A stretch of 64,000 nt of DNA from Streptomyces sp. R28 (GCF_041052385.1 NZ_CP163439.1:3957001-4021000), one strand, 5' to 3'; shown: positions 35,268-43,983, counted from the stretch's first letter. Translations and numbers: made by a program. Notes: generated from the sequence alone by a model not told the origin.

Positions 35268-35312
35268 GACCACCGCTGAGCCGCCACTCACGGAATTGAG
35301 GGATACGTATAT

Positions 35313-37130
35313 ATGTGCGGAATCGTCGGATACATCGGGAAGCGTGACGTCGCTCCTCTGCTGCTGGAGGGCCTGCAGCGCCTGGAGTACCGCGGCTACG
35401 ACTCGGCCGGCATCGCCGTCACCTCGCCGAGGACGAGCGGCCTGAAGACGGTCAAGGCCAAGGGCCGGGTCCGTGACCTGGAGGCCAAGGTCCCGGCGCG
35501 CTTCAAGGGCACGACCGGCATCGCCCACACCCGCTGGGCCACCCACGGCGCCCCGTCCGACGTGAACGCCCACCCGCACCTGGACGCCGAGGGCAAGGTC
35601 GCCGTCGTCCACAACGGCATCATCGACAACGCCTCCGACCTGCGCCGCAAGCTGGAGGCGGACGGTGTCGAGTTCCTCTCCGAGACCGACACCGAGGTCC
35701 TCGTCCACCTCATCGCCCGCTCGCAGGCGACGAAGCTGGAGGACAAGGTCCGCGAGACCATCGGCCTCATCGAGGGCACGTACGGCATCGCCGTCCTGCA
35801 CGCCGACTTCCCGGACCGCATCGTCGTGGCCCGCAACGGCTCCCCGGTCGTCCTCGGCATCGGCGAGAAGGAGATGTTCGTCGCCTCGGACATCGCCGCG
35901 CTGGTGGCCCACACGCGGCAGATAGTGACGCTGGACGACGGCGAGATGGCCACCCTCAAGGCCGACGACTTCCGCACCTACACGACCGAGGGCACCCGTA
36001 CGACGGCGGAGCCCACCACGGTCGAGTGGGAAGCGGCGTCCTACGACATGGGCGGCCACGACACCTACATGCACAAGGAGATCCACGAGCAGGCCGACGC
36101 CGTGGACCGCGTCCTGCGCGGCCGCATCGACGACCGCTTCTCCACCGTGCACCTCGGCGGCCTCAACCTGGACGCCCGCGAGGCCCGCCAGATCCGCCGC
36201 GTGAAGATCCTGGGCTGCGGCACCTCGTACCACGCGGGCATGATCGGCGCCCAGATGATCGAGGAGCTGGCCCGCATCCCCGCGGACGCCGAGCCCGCGT
36301 CGGAGTTCCGCTACCGCAACGCGGTGGTCGACCCCGACACCCTGTACATCGCCGTCTCCCAGTCCGGCGAGACCTACGACGTCCTCGCCGCCGTCCAGGA
36401 GCTGAAGCGCAAGGGCGCGCGGGTCCTGGGCGTCGTGAACGTGGTCGGCTCCGCGATCGCCCGCGAGGCCGACGGCGGCATCTACGTCCACGCGGGCCCG
36501 GAGGTCTGCGTCGTCTCGACGAAGTGCTTCACCAACACCACGGTCGCCTTCGCGCTGCTGGCCCTTCACCTCGGCCGCACCCGCGACCTCTCCGTCCGCG
36601 ACGGCAAGCGCATCATCGAGGGCCTGCGCAAGCTCCCCGCCCAGATCGCCGAGATCATGGAGCAGGAGGCGGAGATCAAGAAGCTGGCCGAGCAGTACGC
36701 CGACGCCCGCTCGATGCTCTTCATCGGCCGCGTCCGGGGCTACCCGGTCGCCCGTGAGGCCTCCCTCAAGCTCAAGGAGGTCTCCTACATCCACGCCGAG
36801 GCCTACCCCGCCTCCGAGCTCAAGCACGGCCCCCTGGCCCTGATCGAGCCCGCCCTGCCCACGGTCGCCATCGTCCCCGACGACGACCTCCTGGAGAAGA
36901 ACCGCGCCGCCATGGAGGAGATCAAGGCCCGCAGCGGCAAGATCCTCGCGGTGGCCCACCAGCCCCAGGAGAAGGCCGACCAGACGCTCGTGGTCCCGAA
37001 GAACGAGGACGAACTCGACCCGATCCTGATGGGCCTCCCCCTCCAACTCCTCGCGTACCACACGGCCCTGGCCCTGGGCCGGGACATCGACAAGCCCAGG
37101 AACCTCGCAAAGTCGGTGACGGTCGAGTAG
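35313..37130 (+). CDS. glmS: Glutamine-fructose-6-phosphate aminotransferase (isomerizing)
   Basis: 605 residues, the normal length. It makes glucosamine-6-phosphate from fructose-6-phosphate and glutamine, the first step to UDP-GlcNAc and peptidoglycan. The N-terminal glutaminase has Cys1 as nucleophile (MCGIVGYIG, RLEYRGYDSAG, HTRWATHG). Two SIS isomerase domains follow (GCGTSYHAGMIG and GRVRGYPVAREASLKLKE). It ends with the conserved LAKSVTVE. GAGGGA lies 8 bases before the ATG. No glmS ribozyme is apparent, as expected in this phylum. Confidence 0.97.
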   Translation: MCGIVGYIGKRDVAPLLLEGLQRLEYRGYDSAGIAVTSPRTSGLKTVKAKGRVRDLEAKVPARFKGTTGIAHTRWATHGAPSDVNAHPHLDAEGKVAVVHNGIIDNASDLRRKLEADGVEFLSETDTEVLVHLIARSQATKLEDKVRETIGLIEGTYGIAVLHADFPDRIVVARNGSPVVLGIGEKEMFVASDIAALVAHTRQIVTLDDGEMATLKADDFRTYTTEGTRTTAEPTTVEWEAASYDMGGHDTYMHKEIHEQADAVDRVLRGRIDDRFSTVHLGGLNLDAREARQIRRVKILGCGTSYHAGMIGAQMIEELARIPADAEPASEFRYRNAVVDPDTLYIAVSQSGETYDVLAAVQELKRKGARVLGVVNVVGSAIAREADGGIYVHAGPEVCVVSTKCFTNTTVAFALLALHLGRTRDLSVRDGKRIIEGLRKLPAQIAEIMEQEAEIKKLAEQYADARSMLFIGRVRGYPVAREASLKLKEVSYIHAEAYPASELKHGPLALIEPALPTVAIVPDDDLLEKNRAAMEEIKARSGKILAVAHQPQEKADQTLVVPKNEDELDPILMGLPLQLLAYHTALALGRDIDKPRNLAKSVTVE

Positions 37131-37145
37131 AGGCTTTTGGCTTTT

Positions 37146-37166
37146 AGGGGCGCGGGGAACTGCGCG
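37146..37166 (+). repeat. Dispersed intergenic repeat, copy 2
   Basis: AGGGGCGCGGGGAAC followed by TGCGCG, 21 bases identical to 24431-24451 in inverted orientation, just after the glmS stop. A diverged relative lies at about 41535-41566, after orn. Confidence 0.7.
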
Positions 37167-37206
37167 AGCAACCCCCACACACCCGCAGAGGCCACCGAAA
37201 CAGGAA

Positions 37207-37244
37207 CGGACCCCCACGTGATGCCACCATTCACGGGGGGTCCG
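37207..37244. terminator. Terminator after glmS
   Basis: A CGGACCCCC... left arm (37207-37221) pairs with TCACGGGGGGTCCG (37231-37244), with a single bulged A. It lies between the convergent glmS and acetate-transporter-like genes and may serve both. Confidence 0.65.
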
Positions 37245-37286
37245 CTCATATCGCCGGGGAGCCGCCCAACTCCCCAGCCGGCGCAG

Positions 37287-37853
37287 CTAACCGGTGGCCG
37301 TCACTCCCCGGCCCGCAGCGCGTCGCGGAAGTGCGGTCGGCCAGTGGGCCACAGCCGCGGTCGCCGCGTACCAGGCCACCGCACCCGCGGCGACGGCGAA
37401 CCAGCCCCCGACCTTGCTGAGCCCGCCATTGCCGGCGAAGTGGGCGATCGCCATGAGCACCAGGGACACGAAGAACAACCCGTACGCCCCCTGCCCGAGC
37501 TGGTCCCCACCCGCGAGCGTGAGGGACAGCGCCACCAGGGCGAACAGCAGCAGGAACAGCCCCGCCGCATTGTCGGAGACGGCCGCGTCGGCAGAGACGG
37601 CCCAGGTGAACCACAGGGCGCCGAGCGCCACGAACGCGGTCCCGTTCGCGGGGTCATGGTCGCGCAGGGCCATCAGCCCCGCGACGAAGAGGGCAATTCC
37701 GCCCACGTACTGGGCGATTGATACGGCGTCAGCAGCTGACACACCGTCGATCACGTCGGTGCACCCCAGCCCGAAAGCCAACAGGGTGATACCGAGGGCG
37801 AGTCGGCCGACCACGGTAGTGGTCCCGCTTCCCGCGGAGACGTCATTGTCCAC
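37287..37853 (-). CDS. GPR1/FUN34/YaaH-type membrane protein (acetate transporter-like)
   Basis: 188 residues with six hydrophobic segments (first VGRLALGITLLAFGLG, later GLFLLLFALVALSLTLAGG and GLFFVSLVLMAIAHFAG). Size and spacing fit the acetate uptake transporter family (SatP-like). The hallmark NPAPLGL motif is not clearly present, so the substrate is uncertain. Start ATG 37853 is followed directly by a polar N-terminus. It is likely monocistronic. Confidence 0.65.
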   Translation of the reverse strand: MDNDVSAGSGTTTVVGRLALGITLLAFGLGCTDVIDGVSAADAVSIAQYVGGIALFVAGLMALRDHDPANGTAFVALGALWFTWAVSADAAVSDNAAGLFLLLFALVALSLTLAGGDQLGQGAYGLFFVSLVLMAIAHFAGNGGLSKVGGWFAVAAGAVAWYAATAAVAHWPTALPRRAAGRGVTATG

Positions 37854-38014
37854 GGCGGGCTCCCTTCATGCATGTGCAGTTGTGCGGTGAGCGTTATATG
37901 CCCTTCACAAGGGCACAAACACCTCTACGCGCGAGTAAATTCACACATCGCCAGAAGGGGGCACGCGGGAGAGGGGCGCCCCAAACTCCTCATCTCACCT
38001 GGGACGACGGCGAG

Positions 38015-38542
38015 TTACGGAATGATAACGACGGGACGCTTGGCCCGCTTCGCGAGCCGCCCCGCGACGGAGCCGAAGATCCGCCCGACGATGCCGTGCG
38101 TGGAGCCGACGACGATCGCGTCCGCCTCGTACTCCCGCCCGACCTCTTCGAGTTCGTGGCAGATGTCACCGCCGCGCTCGACCAGGATCCAGGGCACCTC
38201 GGCGAGGTAGTCGGCGCAGGCGAGTTCGAGGCCCAGCACCTCGGTGCGGTGGTCCGGCACGTCGACGAAGACCGGCGGCTCGCAGCCGGCCCACACCGTG
38301 GTGGGCAGCCGGTTGGCGACGTGGACGATGATCAGGCCCGACCCGGAGCGATGGGCCATGCCGATCGCGTACGCAAGGGCGCGCTCGCTGGAGGTGGAGC
38401 CGTCGAAGCCGACGACGACGCCGTGCTTGAAGGCGGGGTCGCAGGACTGGCGTGACTCGTCCGCCGCCAGGGGATCGGTTGCCGTCGGGTCGGCTACCTG
38501 GCGCTTGCGGTCCGCGGGTTCGAAGAATTCGTGACCGGCCAT
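38015..38542 (-). CDS. Universal stress protein (single USP domain)
   Basis: 175 residues from ATG 38542. The in-frame extension upstream is unrelated in character. The USP fold starts at about residue 40 (VVVGFDGSTSSERALAYAI) and ends with the ATP-binding signature (VGSTHGIVGRIFGSVAG, then KRPVVIIP). A disordered ~35-residue N-terminal extension precedes it. USP proteins bind ATP and act in stress survival. The specific target is unknown. Confidence 0.88.
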   Translation of the reverse strand: MAGHEFFEPADRKRQVADPTATDPLAADESRQSCDPAFKHGVVVGFDGSTSSERALAYAIGMAHRSGSGLIIVHVANRLPTTVWAGCEPPVFVDVPDHRTEVLGLELACADYLAEVPWILVERGGDICHELEEVGREYEADAIVVGSTHGIVGRIFGSVAGRLAKRAKRPVVIIP

Positions 38543-38893
38543 GGCTGTCTCGGCGTATTGATCCTTTATGGGTGGGCCCGCGAGCGGGGCTCGCTGACGG
38601 ATGCAGCAGTGTGCGGCGGAGCTGTGTCCGGGAATGGTCTTCCCAACCCCATACCCCCAAGGGTACGGCGGCACGCCTCCTTAAGCCCAGATCCCCACTC
38701 ACGGTCGGTGCGGGTTCCAGGGAGCATGCACGAGGGGACGCCCGTAACGCAATGGTTGCTGCGGTGTACAGGCGGTTTGCACAGGATTCACGTGCGTCCG
38801 CGGCCGGGACGGCCCCGTACCAGTGACCGACCGCTCGAACACGCGTTGATCCCCTTGAGTCTCAGCCCCAGGGAACCCAGGGAGTACCCACCG
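38543..38893. promoter_or_regulatory. Divergent intergenic region, USP / small membrane protein
   Basis: 351 bases without a convincing gene. Short reading frames here lack codon-position bias and homology. A palindrome TACCC-CCAA-GGGTA (38652-38665) is the only clear structure seen. It should hold promoters for the two divergent genes. Confidence 0.35.
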
Positions 38894-39193
38894 ATGCCCG
38901 GACCGCGCACGCCCTCCGACGACAGTGCCACCGACGTGGTCCGCTGGGCGGCCTTCAGCTGCGTCCTGGTTCCCGTGGTCCTCCTCTGGTACGGAACCTC
39001 CCTCGCCGGGGCCGCGGGCACGGCCTTCGGCCTCGCCGCCGTGACGGCCGTCTGCCGCCTACTGCTCCGTCAGTCGGAGCGCGGCGCGGCGCGCCTGAAG
39101 GACGAGGAGCGCACCCCTCCGGCACCCTCCCGTCGCGGACGCCACCACAGGACCGGAACCGGGGCCCATAGAGGCGGACGTCACACTGGTTGA
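38894..39193 (+). CDS. Small two-span membrane protein upstream of adpA
   Basis: 99 residues from ATG 38894, with GGGAG 10 bases upstream. Two adjacent hydrophobic helices (WAAFSCVLVPVVLLWYGTSLA and GTAFGLAAVTAVCRLLL) are followed by a basic, His/Arg-rich cytoplasmic tail. No catalytic motif is seen. I recall a similar small gene beside adpA in other streptomycetes. Function unknown. Confidence 0.65.
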   Translation: MPGPRTPSDDSATDVVRWAAFSCVLVPVVLLWYGTSLAGAAGTAFGLAAVTAVCRLLLRQSERGAARLKDEERTPPAPSRRGRHHRTGTGAHRGGRHTG

Positions 39194-39588
39194 AATACAC
39201 CGGTCGGCTGACCGGTTTCCGCGCACGGGCACGCTGCTTTTCAGCCAACTTCTGGCGCACATGCATCCCCTCCCCGGAACACCCCCCAACCCCCGTTCCA
39301 CCTGCACGGAAAGGGCCTCAGGGGCCCTGCGCACCCTACGTGGATTGGCCACTGCGACAAGGCGCACTTCCCTGCACGGCCTGTGAGTGCAACGCTTCGT
39401 GATCGAATGCTTCACGCCAAGTTGCCAAGTCGACAATGTGCCGAGTGCCGAACCGGCCACTTCGGCGCGACGCGACACAGTAGATTCGATCTTGACTGTC
39501 TACGGCGGGGGACTCGTGCAGGACCAAGGGGAAACGTGCAGGAGCGACACAACCGAGGAGCCGCGACCACCGAGGGGGGCTTAGCAGT
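39194..39588. promoter_or_regulatory. Long adpA upstream region with AdpA-box matches
   Basis: 395 bases between the small membrane gene and adpA. On the minus strand TGGCCGGTTC (39450-39459) is a full match to the AdpA consensus TGGCSNGWWY. TGGCGTGAAG (39410-39419, minus) matches 9 of 10. A small stem AGGGCC/GGCCCT lies near 39309-39325. GAGGGGGGC sits 9 bases before the adpA ATG. Autoregulation by AdpA is known in Streptomyces. The sites here are consistent with it but untested. Confidence 0.6.
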
Positions 39589-40815
39589 ATGAGCCACGAC
39601 TCCACTGCCGCGCCGGAAGCCGCGGCCCGGAAGCTTTCCGGGCGACGCCGCAAGGAGATCGTCGCGGTGCTGCTGTTCAGCGGCGGCCCCATCTTCGAGA
39701 GTTCCATACCGTTGTCGGTGTTCGGGATCGACCGCCAGGACGCCGGCGTGCCGCGCTACCGCTTGCTGGTGTGCGGCGGCGAGGAAGGCCCACTGCGGAC
39801 CACAGGGGGCCTGGAACTCACCGCGCCACATGGCCTGGAGGCGATCTCACGGGCGGGCACAGTCGTCGTGCCTGCCTGGCGTTCGATCACGTCTCCACCG
39901 CCCGAGGACGCGCTCGACGCACTGCGCCGGGCGCACGAGGAAGGCGCCCGCATAGTCGGACTGTGCACCGGTGCCTTCGTCCTCGCCGCGGCGGGCCTGC
40001 TGGACGGCCGCCCAGCGACGACGCACTGGATGTACGCACCGACGCTGGCCAAGCGCTACCCGTCGGTGCACGTGGATCCGCGAGAGCTGTTCGTCGACGA
40101 CGGCGACGTCCTGACGTCGGCGGGCACCGCGGCCGGAATCGATCTCTGTCTCCACATCGTGCGCACGGACCACGGCAATGAGGCGGCAGGGGCCCTGGCC
40201 CGCCGTCTGGTGGTCCCACCGCGCCGATCCGGCGGTCAGGAGCGCTACCTCGATCGATCTTTACCAGAGGAGATCGGCGCCGACCCGCTGGCCGAGGTCG
40301 TCGCCTGGGCGCTGGAGCACCTCCACGAGCAGTTCGACGTGGAGACGCTGGCGGCCCGCGCGTACATGAGCCGCCGCACCTTCGACCGCCGCTTCCGCTC
40401 ACTGACGGGCAGCGCCCCGTTGCAGTGGCTGATCACCCAGCGGGTCCTGCAGGCACAGCGCCTGCTGGAGACGTCGGACTACTCGGTGGACGAGGTGGCG
40501 GGCCGCTGCGGCTTCCGCTCGCCGGTGGCGCTGCGCGGCCACTTCCGCCGCCAGCTCGGCTCGTCGCCGGCCGCGTACCGGGCGGCGTACCGTGCGCGCC
40601 GCCCCCAGGCCGAGAGGCCGACGGACGCGGAGCCCGCGTCGGGCCCCGCCCTCCAGCATGGCCCACCGCCCACCCCGTACTCGGAGGGCGGCCCGGTCCC
40701 GCTGCAGACCCGCCGCACCCCGGCCCCAGTCGGCACGTCCGCGCCCTCGGAGAACGGGCGCGAGCTGTACGTCGGAGGCCGGGCTGCCCTGCCCGGGCAG
40801 CGCAGCGGAGCATGA
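39589..40815 (+). CDS. adpA: AdpA, AraC/XylS-type global developmental regulator
   Basis: 408 residues. The N-terminal ThiJ/PfpI/DJ-1-like dimerisation domain covers about 20-200 (VAVLLFSGGPIFESSIPLSVFG; GLCTGAFVLAAAGLLDGR). The C-terminal double helix-turn-helix AraC domain covers about 230-330 (TLAARAYMSRRTFDRRFRSL; DEVAGRCGFRSPVALRGHFR). A low-complexity Pro/Ala tail follows. A TTA leucine codon (40261-40263, codon 225) lies between the domains, the known position of bldA control. AdpA activates morphological and antibiotic genes. orn follows after a terminator, as in other streptomycetes. Confidence 0.97.
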   Translation: MSHDSTAAPEAAARKLSGRRRKEIVAVLLFSGGPIFESSIPLSVFGIDRQDAGVPRYRLLVCGGEEGPLRTTGGLELTAPHGLEAISRAGTVVVPAWRSITSPPPEDALDALRRAHEEGARIVGLCTGAFVLAAAGLLDGRPATTHWMYAPTLAKRYPSVHVDPRELFVDDGDVLTSAGTAAGIDLCLHIVRTDHGNEAAGALARRLVVPPRRSGGQERYLDRSLPEEIGADPLAEVVAWALEHLHEQFDVETLAARAYMSRRTFDRRFRSLTGSAPLQWLITQRVLQAQRLLETSDYSVDEVAGRCGFRSPVALRGHFRRQLGSSPAAYRAAYRARRPQAERPTDAEPASGPALQHGPPPTPYSEGGPVPLQTRRTPAPVGTSAPSENGRELYVGGRAALPGQRSGA

Positions 40816-40822
40816 CCTCGTG

Positions 40823-40854
40823 ACGCCGGGCGGGCATCTCGGCCCGTCCGGCGT
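40823..40854 (+). terminator. Terminator after adpA
   Basis: ACGCCGGGCGGGC (40823-40835) pairs with GCCCGTCCGGCGT (40842-40854), 13 base pairs with one G-T, loop ATCTCG. It starts 8 bases after the adpA stop. Confidence 0.8.
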
Positions 40855-40911
40855 TCGAGGACGACGAACGCGGGGCGCCCCAAATGCGGACGTCAGCTTT
40901 AGGGTGGTCGC

Positions 40912-41514
40912 ATGAACGATCGCATGGTGTGGATCGACTGCGAGATGACCGGCCTCTCGCTGTCCGACGACGCGCTCATCGAGGTTGCCGCCCTCGTCAC
41001 CGACTCCGAGCTGAACGTACTCGGCGACGGTGTGGACATCGTCATCCGCCCGCCGGACGCGGCGCTGGAGACGATGCCGGAGGTGGTGCGTCAGATGCAC
41101 ACCGCGTCCGGCCTGCTCGACGAACTCGCCGCCGGTACGACGCTGGCGGACGCCGAGGAGCAGGTCCTGGCGTACGTACGCGAGCACGTGAAGGAACCCG
41201 GCAAGGCCCCGCTGTGCGGCAACTCCGTCGGCACGGACCGCGGCTTCCTGCTGCGCGACATGCCGACGCTGGAGGACTACCTCCACTACCGGATCGTCGA
41301 CGTCTCGTCGGTCAAGGAGCTGGCCCGCCGCTGGTACCCGCGCGCCTACTTCAACAGCCCCGAGAAGAACGGCAACCACCGCGCCCTCGCCGACATCCGC
41401 GAGTCCATCGCCGAACTCCGCTACTACCGCGAGGCCGTCTTCGTCCCGCAGCCCGGCCCGGACTCGGACACCGCGAAGTCGATCGCAGCGAAGCACGTTC
41501 TGCCTGCTCAGTAG
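40912..41514 (+). CDS. orn: Oligoribonuclease
   Basis: 200 residues, DEDDh 3'-5' exoribonuclease. It degrades 2-5-nt RNAs and pGpG-type dinucleotides. Exo motifs: I, WIDCEMTGLS; II, NSVGTDRGFLLRDMP; III, HRALADIRESI with the catalytic His/Asp. It is short and single-domain, as usual. Placed between adpA and tRNA-His. Confidence 0.96.
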   Translation: MNDRMVWIDCEMTGLSLSDDALIEVAALVTDSELNVLGDGVDIVIRPPDAALETMPEVVRQMHTASGLLDELAAGTTLADAEEQVLAYVREHVKEPGKAPLCGNSVGTDRGFLLRDMPTLEDYLHYRIVDVSSVKELARRWYPRAYFNSPEKNGNHRALADIRESIAELRYYREAVFVPQPGPDSDTAKSIAAKHVLPAQ

Positions 41515-41534
41515 GTGTCTGCGGGGGTCCGCCC

Positions 41535-41566
41535 AGGGGCGCCGCGAAACCTGTGCGCGAGCACCC
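41535..41566 (+). repeat. Degenerate copy of the dispersed intergenic repeat
   Basis: AGGGGCGCCGCGAAACC followed by TGTGCGCGAGCACC resembles the 24431/37146 element with several mismatches. It sits just downstream of orn. Confidence 0.4.
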
Positions 41567-41630
41567 CTTCGGACCCTGTACACTTTTTCTCGGCCGGTCG
41601 GGGACTCCACAAGAGTCGATCGCCGGTCAT

Positions 41631-41707
41631 GGTGGGTGTAGCTCAGCTGGTAGAGCACCTGGTTGTGGTCCAGGATGCCGCGGGTTCGAGTCCCGTCACT
41701 CACCCCA
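41631..41707 (+). tRNA. tRNA-His (GTG anticodon)
   Basis: Complete cloverleaf. The acceptor GTGGGTG (41632-41638) pairs with CACTCAC (41697-41703, one G-T), the D arm has GCTCAGCTGGTAGAGC, the anticodon stem is CCTGG/CCAGG with loop TTGTGGT, and the T arm has GTTCGAGTC. The extra G at 41631 faces discriminator C 41704, the G-1:C73 pair specific to tRNA-His. CCA is encoded (41705-41707). Confidence 0.97.
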
Positions 41708-41710
41708 GGC

Positions 41711-41755
41711 CTTCAGCCGGTGACTTCATCGCGAAGTCACCGGCTGAAGCTTTTT
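41711..41755 (+). terminator. Strong intrinsic terminator of tRNA-His
   Basis: A perfect 17-base stem, CTTCAGCCGGTGACTTC (41711-41727) with GAAGTCACCGGCTGAAG (41733-41749), a 5-base loop, followed by CTTTTT. Confidence 0.95.
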
Positions 41756-41819
41756 CACACCGCACAGGACATCGGCCGACCGGCCGGTCGTTCCTGGAGC
41801 AGGCCCTAGGCTGCGCACG

Positions 41820-42341
41820 ATGTCCGAGCCCCGTGTACACGCCGAGCCCCTCGCCACCGCCCGCCTCGACCTCCTCCCGCTGCGCGTCGAGCACGCCGAG
41901 GAGATGGCCGTCGTCCTGGCGGACCCGGCGCTGCACACCTTCATCGGCGGCACGCCCCACTCCCCGCGCGACCTGCGCGCCCGCTACGAGCGGCTCGTCG
42001 CCGGATCTCCCGCCCCGGGCGTCTCCTGGTGCAACTGGGTGCTGCGGCTGCGCGCGCAGTCGTGTCTCGTGGGCACGGTCCAGGCCACGGTCACGGCCAC
42101 CCGGGGCGGCGACGCCGAGATCGCCTGGGTGGTCGGCACGCCGTGGCAGGGGCGCGGGTTCGCGTCGGAGGCGGCGCGGGGGCTGGTCAGCTGGCTCGGG
42201 CGACGGTCCGTCCGTGCGGTCGTCGCCCACATCCACCCCGACCACCTGGCCTCGGCGGCGGTCGCCACGGCGGCGGGGCTGGCCCCGACCGAGGAGGAGC
42301 AGGACGGGGAGACGCGGTGGCGGCTGGCGCTACCCCTGTGA
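41820..42341 (+). CDS. GNAT-family N-acetyltransferase (RimJ/RimL-like)
   Basis: 173 residues. The Acetyltransf_3 pattern is visible: TARLDLLPLRVEHAEEMAVVL near the start, VGTVQATVT, EIAWVVGTPWQGRGFASEA (acetyl-CoA P-loop), then AAVATAAGLAPTEEEQDGE. Likely acetylates a protein N-terminus or small amine; substrate unknown. ATG 41820 lies soon after the tRNA terminator. Its end overlaps the convergent kinase pseudogene by 12 bases. Confidence 0.85.
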   Translation: MSEPRVHAEPLATARLDLLPLRVEHAEEMAVVLADPALHTFIGGTPHSPRDLRARYERLVAGSPAPGVSWCNWVLRLRAQSCLVGTVQATVTATRGGDAEIAWVVGTPWQGRGFASEAARGLVSWLGRRSVRAVVAHIHPDHLASAAVATAAGLAPTEEEQDGETRWRLALPL

Positions 42342-42931
42342 CGTCGCCGCCCGCCATGCCCGCACCAACTCCCTTACGCTCCCGAAGCGTTCGCCGGGGT
42401 CGGTGCCGGTGGCCCGGTCGAGCACCGCCGGCTGGGCCGCCGTGCCCGCCAGACCCGCTCCTCGTCGCCGGCCGGGGAGCCGGTCCACGTCCAGCGTGAA
42501 CGGGCCGGGGCGGTATTCGTCCAGGTCGATCAGGTGGAGTTCGTCGCCCTCGAAGTCGCACAGGAACGTGCCGTCGTAGAGGTCGACGGCGACGTGTCCC
42601 GCGGCCTCCACCGCCAGAGGACCTCGCCGGCGTGCCACGGCATCACCACCGCCGTACCGCCACCGCCCCGGACCGCGAACCGGTGCGGCTGCGGGACGAT
42701 CACGGGATGGCGTACCGCCCGGTGGAACGCCCGGGCGCGGTCCAGGGAGCGCCGGGCCCGGTCGGTCGCCGCCTCCTTCACGAACCAGCGCTCACCGTCC
42801 GGGAGTCGGACGCCGTACGACACACAGCCCGAGTCCTGGTCGCGGAAGGCGCGCAGCACCTCGCCCACGGAACGCAGGTACGGCTCCACCTCGCCGGCCT
42901 CGGCGAGGTCCAGCAGGGCGTGGCCGCTCAC
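42330..42931 (-). pseudogene. Decayed Ser/Thr protein kinase gene
   Basis: The N-terminal frame (from ATG 42931) reads a kinase N-lobe: YGVRLPDGERWFVKEA with the ATP lysine, and AVVMPWHAGEVL. At about 42614 the reading moves to another frame with AVEAAGHVAVDLYDGTFLCDF and LIDLDEYRPGPFTLDVDRLPG, the catalytic and metal-binding loops. It then jumps to AVLDRATGTDPGERFGSVREL. The ~30-50 residues normally joining these blocks are missing at two places. So there are two internal deletions plus a frameshift, and it cannot be an active kinase. The start overlaps the cebR stop by 4 bases. Confidence 0.75.
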
Positions 42932-43983
42932 GACGACGTGCGCACCACCAGTTCCGTCGCCAGTACCTCCTGCGGGCGTTCCAGTCCCCGCGACACCGCC
43001 GGCCGGCGATCCGCTATCTCGGCGAGGAGGAGGTCCAGCATCCGGCGGCCCATGTCCTCGATCGGCTGGCGGACGCTGGTGAGGGGCGGGTCCATGTGGC
43101 GGGCGATGGCCGAGTCGTCGTAGCCGACGAGGGCCACGTCCTCGGGGATGCGGTGGCCCGTCTCGCGCAGGACCTGGCGGGCGCCCGCCGCCGTCACGTC
43201 CGACGCCGCGAAGACCGCGTCCAGGTCGGGGCAGCGCTCCAGGAGCAGCTTCATCGCCCGCGCGCCGCCCTCCTCCGTGAAGTCGCCCGCCTCGATCAGC
43301 CGCTCGTCCGCCCCGTGCCCCGCGTCGCGCAGGGCGTCGCGGTAGCCGTCGACGCGGCGCTGGGCGCCGTAGACGTCGAGGCGGCCGGTGATGTGGGCGA
43401 TCCGTGTACGGCCGCGGGACATCAGGTGCTCGACGGCCGAGCGGGCGCCGCCGTAGTTGTCGGAGTCCACCGAGGTCAGGGTCTCCGCCGCATACCTCGG
43501 GCCGCTGATCACCGCGGGGATCTCCAGCTGGGCCAGCAGGTCCGGCAGGGGGTCGTCCGCGTGGACCGAGACCAGCAGGACGCCGTCCACGCGGTGTGCC
43601 GCGAGGTACTGGGCCAGGCGGCGGCGTTCCCGGTCGCTGCCCGCGAAGATCAGCAACAGCTGCATCTCCGTCTCGGAGAGCTCGGCGCCCACGCCCTTGA
43701 GCATGTCCGAGAAGTACGGTTCCGCGAAGAACCGCGTCTCCGGCTCGGGCACGACCAGCGCGATCGCGTCGGTGCGGTTCGCCGCCAGGGCCCGGGCCGC
43801 CGTGTTGGGGACGTAGCCCAGCTCCGCCACCGCCGCTTCCACCGCCGCGCGGGTCGCGTCGCTGACCCGGGGCGAGCCGTTGATCACCCGGGAGACGGTG
43901 CCCCGGCCCACGCCGGCGCGGGCCGCCACCTCTTCGAGGGTGGGCCGACCGCCGCTTCGGCCCCGCGCTCCGTGGGTTGCCAT
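42928..43983 (-). CDS. cebR: LacI-family repressor of cellobiose/cello-oligosaccharide genes
   Basis: 351 residues. The N-terminal HTH is RPTLEEVAARAGVGRGTVSRVINGSPRVS with the hinge VPNTAARALAANRT. The sugar-binding domain has VDGVLLVSVHADDPL, AVFAASDVTAAGARQVL and the C-terminal VALVGYDDSAIARHMDPPLTSVRQ. It is divergent from cebEFG, and both cebE and bglC carry the TGGGAGCGCTCCCA-type CebR box, which supports the name. The effector in other streptomycetes is cellobiose or cellotriose. Confidence 0.92.
   Translation of the reverse strand: MATHGARGRSGGRPTLEEVAARAGVGRGTVSRVINGSPRVSDATRAAVEAAVAELGYVPNTAARALAANRTDAIALVVPEPETRFFAEPYFSDMLKGVGAELSETEMQLLLIFAGSDRERRRLAQYLAAHRVDGVLLVSVHADDPLPDLLAQLEIPAVISGPRYAAETLTSVDSDNYGGARSAVEHLMSRGRTRIAHITGRLDVYGAQRRVDGYRDALRDAGHGADERLIEAGDFTEEGGARAMKLLLERCPDLDAVFAASDVTAAGARQVLRETGHRIPEDVALVGYDDSAIARHMDPPLTSVRQPIEDMGRRMLDLLLAEIADRRPAVSRGLERPQEVLATELVVRTSS

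Noticed and set aside
35268..35312. glmS ribozyme or other riboswitch before glmS
   Set aside because: Only 45 bases separate the genes and no conserved ribozyme core is visible.
38543..38893. Small coding gene or riboswitch in the USP/small-membrane-gene gap
   Set aside because: Short frames here lack coding bias and no recognised riboswitch core is present.
42330..42931. Two separate small genes at the kinase pseudogene
   Set aside because: Both frames carry complementary blocks of one kinase fold in the right order, so one broken gene is simpler.
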